DNA from: Bog-756 sp963703145
Lineage (GTDB): Bacteria > Actinomycetota > Acidimicrobiia > Acidimicrobiales > RAAP-2
Direction of reading: 5' to 3'
Length of the DNA: 64,000 nucleotides
Assembly (NCBI GenBank): GCA_963703145.1
Contig: OY969793.1
Coordinates: forward strand, 2,666,001 to 2,730,000
Shown here: piece by piece, positions 47,386 to 56,298 of the stretch
Layout: each line of letters opens with the position of its first letter
How positions within the stretch are numbered: the first letter of the stretch is position 1
Notes under the pieces: model-generated
Database searches by the model: none
Told to the model about the DNA's origin: nothing
Seen by the model: only the letters and a program-made list of their open reading frames with translations
Program-made: the position numbers and the translations under genes

Positions 47386-47467
47386 CCGCCATCCCCGGTG
47401 GCCCCTCGGACGACCGGAGCGGGCGTGGACGTGGTTCGGGCTGGTGCTGATCAGTGCGCTTCCATGC

Positions 47468-47983
47468 TCACGGCACTGGGGTGAACGAGGCGGGGATGCA
47501 GGTCTGGCGGGTGGCCTCCAACGACGCCGAACCGCTGACCACAACGGTGGTGCCGACCGGGGAGTGAGCGATCGGAAGCTGAAATGCGATCGAGGCCGAC
47601 GTGCCGGTCGAACCGTTGTGCTTGCTGGTCGCATGGGGGTAGTGGGCCGTGATACTCACATAGGCCTCCGGCACCGCGGTCACGGTGACCGTCTCGGCCG
47701 TGTTCCCCTGTCTCGGACTGGAGTTGGATACCGAGATGACGCACGTGGTCAGCTGCGCCAGCGTCGTTGTGGTTACCCCGCCCTGAATGCCCGATGGTGA
47801 AGAGGTCGTGGACGTCGAAGTGTTCTTACCTGATCCGGGTGATTTGGACTTGGTGGTAGTGGGCGTGACGACAACCGTGTGTGGCACCGGCAGGCTGCTG
47901 CTCTGACCCCCGGTGAGGGCCGCGGTGATGACCACCGTTGCCACACCGGCCACCGCTGCGATTATGACCGTGCGCCTGTTCAT
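47468..47983 (-). CDS. Small exported protein of unknown function
   Basis: A 171-residue protein with an N-terminal signal anchor (RRTVIIAAVAGVATVVITAA). A Ser/Thr/Pro-rich linker (about 30-75) leads to a short beta-rich domain with two cysteines (QLTTCVISVSN and TRQTCIPASF), likely disulfide-linked. Its ATG overlaps the stop of the GH99-like gene by four bases (ATGA), so the two are translationally coupled. I do not recognise a family. Confidence 0.75.
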   Translation of the reverse strand: MNRRTVIIAAVAGVATVVITAALTGGQSSSLPVPHTVVVTPTTTKSKSPGSGKNTSTSTTSSPSGIQGGVTTTTLAQLTTCVISVSNSSPRQGNTAETVTVTAVPEAYVSITAHYPHATSKHNGSTGTSASIAFQLPIAHSPVGTTVVVSGSASLEATRQTCIPASFTPVP

Positions 47984-49206
47984 CCGGCACCTCCGGTGGT
48001 GGCCCCTTGGATAATCGAGCTCAGCGTCCCGACACTCTGGTTCCCGTAGCGCTCCAGTGGAACGATGTAGGTTCCCTCGTCAATCTCGTTCCAGCTGATC
48101 ACCGTCCATCCATCGGGATTCGCCTTCGAGTTCCCGGCGTAGATGTCACGCATGGTCTGGCCACCGAGTCGGGGGACGCAGCCCGAACCGCCCCCGATGA
48201 TCTTGTTGTAGCCGGGAGCCAACGGGGCGAAGAACTGCTTGGCGCTCCCGTCAGGATTGCGGGTCGATCGGACGTCGGTGGCCAGCCGGGCGATGTCGGC
48301 GAACGAGGCGGAGTTCTTTGTCGGATTCTGACTCGACCAGTAGTACTGGTCGGCATCGAAGTCGGCAGCCTTGGCGCTGTCCCAGGTGGCCCAGTTCTCA
48401 TCAGCCACCAGATAGAACGACGACCGCCAGTGTGCCGAGAAGGCGTCGAGCACTGATTGGGGGTACTTGCGGCTTCCCATCATGATCAAAGTCGGCTTCC
48501 CGCCGTTGGTGTGGTCGAACGCCGAATCGGTGGCGTAGGTCTTGTGCAGGTAGGCCAGATCATTGTCGATCTCGGAGAGCGACCGGATGCGGGCCGAGGA
48601 GATGTAGGCGATCCACAGCGAGAACGGGATGCCCTGGCTGTTGATCTGATGCACCGCTTTGACCACCATCGCCAACCGCTCGTTGAAGGCGGTGGACGAC
48701 GCAGTCTGGTTGGGCTGTCCGGTCCCGGCCCAGCTGACCGAGAATCCGGCCAGCCCGGAGTGTGCGGCCAGGGTCACGTCCGAGAGGATCTGGCTGTAGC
48801 TGTCCAGGGTCCACAGCGGCGACGCCACATCGGTGAGCTGATTCCCTGGGTAGTTGTTGGCCACGGTGCATCCGTCACCGCTGAGGGTGGCAGGCAATGG
48901 CAGGGGATCGTCCGTGTAGGGGTAGTTGGGGCCGAGGCGGGCGTGCCAGTGGGCGGTGTCCCACCACAGGTAGTAGAAGGCGAACATCCGCCGGGCCGCA
49001 CTCTGGGTCGTGGCCGGCACGGAGTTCGGTGCAGTCGACGGCGGCGTGTTCGTCGTCGTCGTAGTGGTGGGCGGGTGATTGACCGCGGTGGGTTGTGAGC
49101 TCCCGCACGCCGAGAGGATCAGCGAGAGCGTCACCAAGGCGACGGTGGCACCAGCCATCTGCTGCCGATCAGACACGCGCTGCACCGGTCGCACCTTTAG
49201 CTTCAA
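47980..49206 (-). CDS. GH99-like glycoside hydrolase lipoprotein
   Basis: A predicted lipoprotein of up to 408 residues. A hydrophobic segment ends in the lipobox LSACGSS, then comes a Thr/Pro linker and a TIM-barrel domain opening FAFYYLWWDTAHWHARLG. Later motifs VADENWATWDS and ISWNEIDEGTYIVP fit the GH99-like/WNxxxEG pattern of endo-mannosidase-type enzymes. The start is uncertain: TTG 49206 gives a basic n-region, while ATG 49158 (MAGATVALVTLSL) gives none. It overlaps the upstream gene by 38 bp if the TTG is used. It probably trims an extracellular glycan. Confidence 0.8.
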   Translation of the reverse strand: MKLKVRPVQRVSDRQQMAGATVALVTLSLILSACGSSQPTAVNHPPTTTTTTNTPPSTAPNSVPATTQSAARRMFAFYYLWWDTAHWHARLGPNYPYTDDPLPLPATLSGDGCTVANNYPGNQLTDVASPLWTLDSYSQILSDVTLAAHSGLAGFSVSWAGTGQPNQTASSTAFNERLAMVVKAVHQINSQGIPFSLWIAYISSARIRSLSEIDNDLAYLHKTYATDSAFDHTNGGKPTLIMMGSRKYPQSVLDAFSAHWRSSFYLVADENWATWDSAKAADFDADQYYWSSQNPTKNSASFADIARLATDVRSTRNPDGSAKQFFAPLAPGYNKIIGGGSGCVPRLGGQTMRDIYAGNSKANPDGWTVISWNEIDEGTYIVPLERYGNQSVGTLSSIIQGATTGGAG

Positions 49207-50308
49207 GTTGATCGGCGCCTACCTCGGGTGGAGGCCCGTCCGAATCAGATTCATGGAATGCCGAATCAGGGTCAGGGTCAGCTGCTCCGGGCTCAGCCGC
49301 TTCTGATCCAGGTTGTGGTGGCCGTGAATCAGGCTCGGCCGCGTCTGATTCAGGTTGAGCGCCTCGGCGGCGCAGACGCCGACCGATGACGCCGGCGGCC
49401 ACGAGAATGGCGAGGACCACGATGACCACTGCGGCCAACTCCGCGGCATCACCCGCCGTGACCACGATCTCCGTGGCGGTCTGGTCTCGAGACAGCCGCA
49501 CCGTGGAGGCCAACGGAACGAGGCCGCCATTGACCTTGACCTTGTACGTCCCGCGAGGGAGGTCGGTGAGGACCACGCGGTGGCCGGCGCGGAATGCCAC
49601 TGTCTGGACAGACTGGTCGGGATAGGTGAGACGGACCGAGGAGCCAGCTGGTGCCCCTGCCAACAGGTCATTCCCGTCGATGGTGAGGGAGTGCAGGATC
49701 ACCGGGATCTTCCAGGTCGGGTTGTCTCTGGCGACGAACCGATTCTGGTCGCTGTTGACCACATTGGCTCCCCTGATCATCACCGCTTTGACCCCATACG
49801 AGACCGTTCGGCTGCCCACCCCGGTCGCAACCTTGGCCGGCCGGCTGGCCGGAAGCAGGATTGGCCTCTCCAATTGCACCCTTGTGTATCGCGTGGTGCT
49901 GCCAAGGCTGTTGTTGAGCGTGACCGAGCTGACCTGAGATACGGGCAGGAGTGACCGCTTGGGTGTGAGGAATTTGATGCTGACCAGCTGATCCACGTCC
50001 AGCTCCGCCAACAGCCTACGAGTGAACACACCGTGGTTGGTATCCGTCTGCACCCGGTCGAGTTGCACCTGGGCGGTGTATCCGTACGGCTGTTTGGGCA
50101 CGGCAAGATCGAGTTGGTTGAGGTTGGGATCGGGTACGGTCGCCACACCACCCGCAGAGGAGACTCCGGCCACGCCATTGAGGGTGAAGTGCACACCGGC
50201 GTAAGGCGGCACCATCTGAATATCCACAATCCTTGGCGCAGGGGCCGCCGAGGCCGACGGGGCGAACACCAGGATGGCCGCCACGCAGGTGAGCACTGCC
50301 AGTCCCAC
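49169..50308 (-). CDS. Exported protein with C-terminal membrane anchor and acidic tail
   Basis: A 379-residue protein. Signal peptide (LAVLTCVAAILVFAPSASAA), a long beta-rich extracytoplasmic region, a C-terminal membrane span (AAVVIVVLAILVAAGVIG), a basic stop-transfer RRLRRRG, and an acidic, degenerate repeat tail (QPESDAAEPDSRPPQPGSEA). A motif such as LTDLPRGTYKVKVNGGLVPL suggests carboxypeptidase-regulatory or Ig-like beta domains. The tail region uses AT-richer codons than its neighbours. No family was recognised. It lies 33 bp after the phosphoesterase stop. Confidence 0.75.
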   Translation of the reverse strand: MGLAVLTCVAAILVFAPSASAAPAPRIVDIQMVPPYAGVHFTLNGVAGVSSAGGVATVPDPNLNQLDLAVPKQPYGYTAQVQLDRVQTDTNHGVFTRRLLAELDVDQLVSIKFLTPKRSLLPVSQVSSVTLNNSLGSTTRYTRVQLERPILLPASRPAKVATGVGSRTVSYGVKAVMIRGANVVNSDQNRFVARDNPTWKIPVILHSLTIDGNDLLAGAPAGSSVRLTYPDQSVQTVAFRAGHRVVLTDLPRGTYKVKVNGGLVPLASTVRLSRDQTATEIVVTAGDAAELAAVVIVVLAILVAAGVIGRRLRRRGAQPESDAAEPDSRPPQPGSEAAEPGAADPDPDSAFHESDSDGPPPEVGADQLEAKGATGAARV

Positions 50309-50341
50309 CGAGGAGGCGCGCCTCAGTCACCAGGAGCCGCC

Positions 50342-51718
50342 TCATGTCTGGGGCTCCGGCTCCCTTGGAGCCGCTGGGTCGAGCGGGCCTCGGCGACGGT
50401 ATTGACGGAAGGCCAAGGCGACGAGCACACCCACTACGACCAGGGCGCCGAGGTAGAGGAAGTAGATGGTGCCCACGGCTGGCCGGACCAGTGCGGGGGC
50501 GGCACCCTGATCGGGTCCCACCACCGGTGAGGTCGGATGCTGGGTCAGGTCGAGTGCACTGAGGATCTTGCCGGCAGAGGCCTCCTGCGGGGTCGTTGTC
50601 GGGAGGACGAAGATCCTGTCGATCATGGCGGGGATCGATGCCGTATCCAGCTGCGTATTGTTCACCTCGCCAGCCTTGGCATAGGGGGACACCAAGATTG
50701 CAGGCACTCGCAGCCCCAGTCCGTTGGGGGGATAGGCATGGTCGTACCAACCACCGGAGTCGTCGTAGGTGACGAGCAGCACGGTGTGGTTCCACTCTCG
50801 GCTCTGCATCAGGGCATTGATCAGCGACTGGACGAACGCCTCGCCCTGGGCTGGGTTCTGAGGGGCGCGCTCGGAGTCGGTCGTTCCCGACACATACGAG
50901 ACCGCCGGCAGGTCACCTTTGGCCAGGTCGACGAAGTACTGGCTGGAATCGACGATCCGAGATTTGAGCGCCGGGTTCTGGGCGATTGCTGGTATATCGA
51001 GCACCGGTGCCAGGGTCTTCTGCGACGGCGTCGGAGCCGTTCCCTTGTAGCCCTGCAAGTAGTACTTCCAACTCACGTTGTTCTGGTCCAGCTGGTCGAA
51101 GATCGTCGGCACGGTTATCCCGCCGGCAGGAGGAGTGTTCGACGTGAGGCCTTGGTCTTGCCCGGCAACCGCCACTAATCGGTTGGGGAGGGCGCCGGCT
51201 TGGCTGGAGGCGTAGAAGTTGTCGAACAGGGTGAACCGGGTAGCGAGGCTCCAGTAGTACGGCAGGTCGCTGCCGTCGAGGTGGCCCATGGCCTCGTCGC
51301 CAATCGAATTGTTGGGCTGGGCGCTCACAAAGCCGTCCATCTTGCCGCCGTTGATGGCCTTTTTGGTCACTCGCAGGGTGTCCGTGAGGCCTGACCGGGC
51401 GGAGTCCGTGCTGAGGTGGACGGGATTTGCACAGATGCGGGAACCCGCCACCACCGGCTGGCATTTCGCCTTCGACAGACCGTTCGCCCCAGGATAAGTG
51501 CCGAAATAGTTGTCGAACGAGTGCCCGCTCTGCATCACCACGACCACGTGCTGGATCGTGGCGTACGAAGCGGTGGCCGCAGCTCCCGACAGGGTGCTGG
51601 GGATGGGTTCGTTCAACGTCGCTGCCGCGCTCGAGGTGGTGCCGAGGATCGGGGCGATGCCCACAGCCAAGGCCGTCGCCACCCACAGTCCAGGGTGGCC
51701 CGATCGGGTCTGGATCAT
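50342..51718 (-). CDS. Phospholipase C/AcpA-type phosphoesterase-family protein with altered active-site motif, membrane anchored
   Basis: A 458-residue protein with an N-terminal signal peptide, a phosphoesterase-family domain, a C-terminal span (IYFLYLGALVVVGVLVALAF) and a basic tail. The fold's motifs are present: FDNYFGTYPGANG, LPYYWSLATRFTLFDNFYAS, LPNRLVAVAG, TVLLVTYDDSGGWYDHAYPP and RVPAILVSPYA. However, the usual (E)N(R)SFD segment after HVVVxM reads HVVVVMQSGHSFDNY, so the Glu and Asn that bind metal in AcpA-like enzymes are replaced by Gln and Ser. It may be a binding protein or have changed chemistry. Its start overlaps the GT39 stop (ATGA). Confidence 0.85.
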   Translation of the reverse strand: MIQTRSGHPGLWVATALAVGIAPILGTTSSAAATLNEPIPSTLSGAAATASYATIQHVVVVMQSGHSFDNYFGTYPGANGLSKAKCQPVVAGSRICANPVHLSTDSARSGLTDTLRVTKKAINGGKMDGFVSAQPNNSIGDEAMGHLDGSDLPYYWSLATRFTLFDNFYASSQAGALPNRLVAVAGQDQGLTSNTPPAGGITVPTIFDQLDQNNVSWKYYLQGYKGTAPTPSQKTLAPVLDIPAIAQNPALKSRIVDSSQYFVDLAKGDLPAVSYVSGTTDSERAPQNPAQGEAFVQSLINALMQSREWNHTVLLVTYDDSGGWYDHAYPPNGLGLRVPAILVSPYAKAGEVNNTQLDTASIPAMIDRIFVLPTTTPQEASAGKILSALDLTQHPTSPVVGPDQGAAPALVRPAVGTIYFLYLGALVVVGVLVALAFRQYRRRGPLDPAAPREPEPQT

Positions 51719-53316
51719 GAGTGGACCTCGTAGACGACCACGACGGGCTGGCTACCCACCTTCACGGTGTGGATGGGTATGCCGTGGTACCGGGCGACCA
51801 GCACCTGCAAGCGACGTGCCGTCGTCGGTGACCGGGCGGCCGAATAGGCGTCCCACACCAGGTAGGAGAACTGCCCGCTGTGCACGCTGCGGTCGGGGTT
51901 GTAGATGGGCGTGTAGGCCGGGTTGCGGTGCAGGGGGTCGGTGCTGACCGAGAGGCCCTGGGCCGGGCGGTGCCCGTAGTACTCGAGGATGTTGGCCATG
52001 GACGGACCGATGGTCATCAGGTCGGTGCCGGGCACCAGGTTGGCGCCGACCCACTGGCCGGCCTCTCGCCCTCCGGGCACGCCTCCTTGGCCCGCCAACG
52101 CGGAACCGGTCGGTGAGGGGAACATGGCTGACCAGGTCAGGGGGATGAGTGATGCCACCACCACCACGATGAGGACCGGGCGGAGGGTGCCGTTGAACCG
52201 TTCCCAGCGAGCCGGCAAGTGGAAGGTGGTCAGTCCCCGGGCCGCCAACAGTGCCACTGCCGGTGCCAGGGGCAGTAGGTACTGGTAGCCCTTCAGCGGA
52301 TAGAGCTCGAGGGTGATGAACGGCACCAGGATCCACAGCACCAACAGCAGCTCACGCCAGGTGCGGTTGACCCGGTAGATGAGCGCGCCGGCTGCCGCCG
52401 CCACGACGAGCCACCCGATGGCCGCCGGGATGGTCGTCACATAGAAGGTGCTGGCATGGTTCGACGAACGGGTGAGCTGCCAGGCCAGGTAGCTCTGCCC
52501 GGTGGAACTGCGCCCGGCCAACTGGATGGCCAGGGGGAACACCAGGCTGATGGCGATGACGACCCCGATGGTGAGTACGACGGCTCGTCCCGGCCGGCGC
52601 ACCTCGGCACTGACCAGCAGGAAGATGATCATGCTCCCCACCATGATCACGACCGTCTCCTTGGTGAGCACGGCCAGGCCCAGCGTGGCCGCAGATGCGG
52701 CGAGCCACTCGAAGCGGTCGGTGCGCACGAATCGGGCGAACATCCAAAAGGCCAGGGTGACCAACAGCACGGCCGGCCCGTCGAGCAGCAGCTGGCGGGT
52801 GACGATCACGTGGTAGGGCATGAGGGCCAGGATCAGGGCACCGAGGACCCCGGTCTTCGAGCCGTAGAGCTCGCGACCCAACAAGAACACCGCAGCGATG
52901 GTGGCCACGCCGAGGAACGCCACCACCACCCGGCCGCGCAGGTCGGGGGTCCCCGAGCTGAACAACGGCGACAGCAGGGTCGGCAGCAACAACGGGTGGG
53001 CCCGGAAGACCGGGAACTGGTTGACGAACAGCGGGTTTCCGGCCAGCGAGGCCGACTGGCCGGCGTAGACCGCCTCGTCGCTGTTGAACCCGAATGCGTT
53101 GAGGTTGATCAGGCGGACGAGCAGCCCGAGAAGCAGCGTGAGGGCCAGCCAAGCAGCGAGAGGAACCGAGCCGTGCCAAGGCCAGGACAGGCGGCGCGAA
53201 ACAACCGGAAGGGCGTCGCCACGCCCTTCCGGTTGCTCGTCGGACGCTCCGTCGGACGTCTCGCCAGACGGCTCGTCTGATGGCGCTCTCGCGCGCTCAT
53301 CACTCACCAGTGACAC
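51715..53316 (-). CDS. GT39-family (PMT/ArnT-like) membrane glycosyltransferase
   Basis: A GT-C glycosyltransferase of 533 residues using polyprenol-phosphate sugars outside the membrane. After an acidic, Ser-rich N-terminus of about 45 residues come a dozen or so spans. The first loop has FGFNSDEAVYAGQSASLAG, with the Asp-Glu pair typical of GT39. Further conserved parts are RQLLLDGPAVLLVTLAFW and LAVLTKETVVIM. The C-terminal 120 residues are extracytoplasmic. It lies 30 bp downstream of the GT2-GtrA-kinase fusion, whose DPM1-like domain could make the lipid-linked sugar it uses. Confidence 0.88.
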   Translation of the reverse strand: MSLVSDERARAPSDEPSGETSDGASDEQPEGRGDALPVVSRRLSWPWHGSVPLAAWLALTLLLGLLVRLINLNAFGFNSDEAVYAGQSASLAGNPLFVNQFPVFRAHPLLLPTLLSPLFSSGTPDLRGRVVVAFLGVATIAAVFLLGRELYGSKTGVLGALILALMPYHVIVTRQLLLDGPAVLLVTLAFWMFARFVRTDRFEWLAASAATLGLAVLTKETVVIMVGSMIIFLLVSAEVRRPGRAVVLTIGVVIAISLVFPLAIQLAGRSSTGQSYLAWQLTRSSNHASTFYVTTIPAAIGWLVVAAAAGALIYRVNRTWRELLLVLWILVPFITLELYPLKGYQYLLPLAPAVALLAARGLTTFHLPARWERFNGTLRPVLIVVVVASLIPLTWSAMFPSPTGSALAGQGGVPGGREAGQWVGANLVPGTDLMTIGPSMANILEYYGHRPAQGLSVSTDPLHRNPAYTPIYNPDRSVHSGQFSYLVWDAYSAARSPTTARRLQVLVARYHGIPIHTVKVGSQPVVVVYEVHS

Positions 53317-53346
53317 TGCTTGCCCCTTCTGCGGAATTGAGCCGAG

Positions 53347-55809
53347 CTAGGCGTCGGACCCTGACAGCGGATCCACTTCGGGCACGTTCTGGCTGCCCAC
53401 GGCGAAGTGGTCCTGGCTGTTCAGGGAGGTGTTCGTCAGGTTGACGAACGGCACCTTCTGCTCTGCTTGCTGACGGTTAGGTGCCACGGCAGCAGAGATC
53501 TGCTCCGCCCAGGTGAAGTCATCGGAACCCAAGCGGTGAATCTGCACGCTCTCCATGGCGCTGACCAGAATAAGCCGTTCACGCTCGCGAAGTTCGTCGT
53601 AGCTCAGACCGGCGACCGTCAGGGCCTCGGCCAGGTACCGGTAGGGCGGGAAGCCGTAGGCGTCCTCGGTGTTCTCCAGCAGCTCCACGATGGCCTGCGA
53701 CTGGGGCACCATGCTGTGGTGCGGGGCACCGCGCTCGATGATGTAGAGCTGGTCGATCGTCGTGGACGAGGTGAGCTCACAGGCCACCAACCGCTGCACC
53801 ATGTACTTCGGTGGCGGGATGATCCGCTGGGTCCACCCGTTGATCGTCATGATCGGCACGTTGTGCTCGGCCAGCTTCATGGCGAAGCCGCGACCCTCCT
53901 TGGAGTGGAGCCGGCTCTGGAAGCGGAGCTTGGCCCACTCCCGACGGCTGAGGTCCCCGGCATCGACTGCCCGCAGGGTGTGCTCGCTGATGGTCAGCGG
54001 CTTGGGGAAGCACTTGGCATTCCCGGCACTGTCCACAATGGTCATGTCATCGGACAGGAACCGGCCGTCGCTCGTGCGGAGGAGCTTCAGCACGGTGCCG
54101 GTCTTGCCGGTGTCGGTCCGGGCCGACAACATCACGCCACGGCCGTCGACATCCATGCAAGCGGCGTGGAGCAGCATGTAACCCCGCTCCACGAACACGA
54201 ACCGCAACAGCGCCTCGACCACGTTGGTGTAGAGCACGTGGGGGCTACGGGCCAGGGCACGGCTGGTGGTGACCTGGATCTGTGAGCCGAAGTGGATGGA
54301 GAAGTTGGCCGACCCACGACCGAAGTGCTCTTCCCAGCGGATCGTCCGGCCGTCCGCCGAACGCACCATGCGGGTCCGCTTCCGGGCCTTGCCGACCCTG
54401 CCCACCTTGATGGACACGTCGGGGACGGCACCATTGCCGACCCCCTCGGGCTGGAGGAAGTAGAGAAGCTCGGGCAGGGCCGTGTCGCTCCCGATCGTCA
54501 CGATCCCGTGAAGGTCGTAGTAGTAGCGGAAGGACGTCACCACCTTCGATTCCGCCGTCAGCGTCGGATCGGTTTGTTCAATCTCAACTTCGATTGGACC
54601 GACCTTGGTGCTCGGAGTGGCAACTTGGGCCATTTTCTTCTCTCCTTCTCCTTCGTAGATGAAGCGATCACTGATACCGAACCGGACCACGAACACCGCC
54701 AGAAGCGTGATCACGTTGGCCAAGGTCTTGGGGACATGCACGACGGAGATGAGGAACGCCAGCAACGGCAGGCGGGCCAGCATCACCGTGTTGTTGAGCA
54801 GGCAGAAGCGCCAGTAGCGACCCCACAGGCCACGGTTCTTGCGCCCGGAGAAGACGAAGAGCTCCATGCCGATGAAGTTCCAGGTCGTCGAGATCTGGGT
54901 CGACACCGCTGCGGCGGCCAGGTAGTGGAGGTGGCCGTACTTGAGCAGGGCCCAAAAGGCGATGGTGTTGACGACGAGGCCGGTGGCCCCGACAGCCGCG
55001 AACCCGCCGGCCCGTAGCTGGCGGGGCGTGAGGAGGGTGCCCAGCCTCAGTCGGGCCAAGTGCGTGGCAAACCGCAGACCCTCCTGGAGGGATGCCTTGG
55101 ACTCCCCGGCGTGGCGAGGGGCGAACGTGAAGCCCACCTCGGCCACCCTCAACTGGCAGCGGGCCACCGCCTCCAAGAGGATCTTGAAGCCGACCGGCCG
55201 GAGGCTGTCGATGTCCACCGCCGACAGGCGGAGAGCGAAGAAGCCGCTCATCGGGTCCGAGACGTCCTGGAGCTTCCGGGGGAACGCCGTCTTCGTGAGC
55301 CTGGTGGCGGCGTGCGAGACGCCCACCCGTGAACGGTTGGCCAGGCCGGCAGCCGCACCGTTGTCGCGGTAGCGGCTGGCCACCACGAGGTCCGCCTCGT
55401 CCCGTTGGATGGGACGCATCAGGTCCGGAATGGTCTCGGGCGGATGCTGGAGGTCACCGTCCATCACCACCACGATCCGGCCCTCGGCCAGCCGGAGGCC
55501 GGCGACCACCGCTCCCCCGAGGCCACCGACACGCTCACTGGGCTCGCGGTGGAGCATGAGGATCGGCAACGACGACGACTCGGCAACGGAGGCGATGACC
55601 TGTGGGGTGTCGTCGACGCTGTCATCGACGAAGATGACCTCGGCCGAGCCGACCGGCAAGGTGGCGGCAAGCCGCTCGATGAGGGGGCCGATGTTCTCTC
55701 GCTCATTGCGGGTGGGAACCACCACGCTCACTTCTATTGACCGCACCGCGACCCCCGAATCACCGCGCCCGGGCCCGGGATCACCCGGGACAATGGCCTC
55801 ACCGCACAT
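53347..55809 (-). CDS. Fusion of DPM1-like GT2, GtrA membrane domain and HPr-kinase/PEPCK-like domain
   Basis: An 820-residue open frame with three parts. Residues about 25-250: polyprenol-phosphate mannose synthase-like GT2 (VVVPTRNERENI, FVDDSVDDT, MDGDLQHPPE, DPMSGFFALR). About 260-385: GtrA helices (GGFAAVGATGLVVNTIAFWA ... FVVRFGISDRFIYEGEG). From 393: a soluble domain with a P-loop near residue 565 (MLSARTDTGKTGTVLKLL), FLSDDMTIVD and FPKPLTISEHTLRA, the pattern of HPr kinase/PEPCK-like ATPases. An ATG at 54633 with a strong Shine-Dalgarno lies at the junction, so the kinase part may also be made separately (428 residues). The start is ATG 55809 or GTG 55746. It heads a seven-gene set. 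Confidence 0.85.
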   Translation of the reverse strand: MCGEAIVPGDPGPGRGDSGVAVRSIEVSVVVPTRNERENIGPLIERLAATLPVGSAEVIFVDDSVDDTPQVIASVAESSSLPILMLHREPSERVGGLGGAVVAGLRLAEGRIVVVMDGDLQHPPETIPDLMRPIQRDEADLVVASRYRDNGAAAGLANRSRVGVSHAATRLTKTAFPRKLQDVSDPMSGFFALRLSAVDIDSLRPVGFKILLEAVARCQLRVAEVGFTFAPRHAGESKASLQEGLRFATHLARLRLGTLLTPRQLRAGGFAAVGATGLVVNTIAFWALLKYGHLHYLAAAAVSTQISTTWNFIGMELFVFSGRKNRGLWGRYWRFCLLNNTVMLARLPLLAFLISVVHVPKTLANVITLLAVFVVRFGISDRFIYEGEGEKKMAQVATPSTKVGPIEVEIEQTDPTLTAESKVVTSFRYYYDLHGIVTIGSDTALPELLYFLQPEGVGNGAVPDVSIKVGRVGKARKRTRMVRSADGRTIRWEEHFGRGSANFSIHFGSQIQVTTSRALARSPHVLYTNVVEALLRFVFVERGYMLLHAACMDVDGRGVMLSARTDTGKTGTVLKLLRTSDGRFLSDDMTIVDSAGNAKCFPKPLTISEHTLRAVDAGDLSRREWAKLRFQSRLHSKEGRGFAMKLAEHNVPIMTINGWTQRIIPPPKYMVQRLVACELTSSTTIDQLYIIERGAPHHSMVPQSQAIVELLENTEDAYGFPPYRYLAEALTVAGLSYDELRERERLILVSAMESVQIHRLGSDDFTWAEQISAAVAPNRQQAEQKVPFVNLTNTSLNSQDHFAVGSQNVPEVDPLSGSDA
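54642..54647 (-). promoter_or_regulatory. Internal ribosome binding site within the GT2-GtrA-kinase frame
   Basis: AAGGAG lies eight bases before the in-frame ATG at 54633 (MAQVATPSTK), exactly between the GtrA and kinase domains. The surrounding GGAGAAGGAGAGAAGAAA is purine-only, ideal for initiation. Confidence 0.65.
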
Positions 55810-56298
55810 CCGTCCTGATCGCCATATACCGCCGACCAGGTCGGCTCTACATGGTCATAACGAGAACTCGTGGAATGGAGAAGATAGATCGCGCCATTTA
55901 CCCTCAATGCGCGAGGGGAGCCCTGGCCCGCGACGGAGGCGGTCCGATAGGCTCCAGAACTGGGATGAGACACGCGTTCTACGGCTCTGGAGGCACGTCG
56001 GGCGAGGCCAACCGGGAGCGCGGCCGCATTGACACCGGACGTTCTCGCCCCATTGTCGATTTTGCCTGCCGCGTCCCTCGTCGCCATCATTCGTCACCGT
56101 AACGGTCACCCAGGCGGTAAACAAGTCGAAAACGTCTAGTTATCCCCCGGTTAACAAATCCTCTGACGTACCGCAGCGGGATAACCACAACAAGTGACAA
56201 AACTGCGAATCAGAGGGCAATTCCGGGGCAGGGCCACCGTCCGATCCGAAGGCGAGCGATGGGCGACGGATCCGGCGGCAGCGCCACCGGGTGCTCTG
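55810..56298. other. Intergenic region with likely promoter of the surface-glycan gene set
   Basis: About 490 bp, visibly richer in A and T than its surroundings, with no convincing open frame. The left part lies upstream of the minus-strand fusion gene and presumably carries its promoter. An imperfect palindrome GTCACCGTAACGGTCACC occurs at about 56094-56111. No promoter boxes could be assigned with confidence. Confidence 0.5.
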
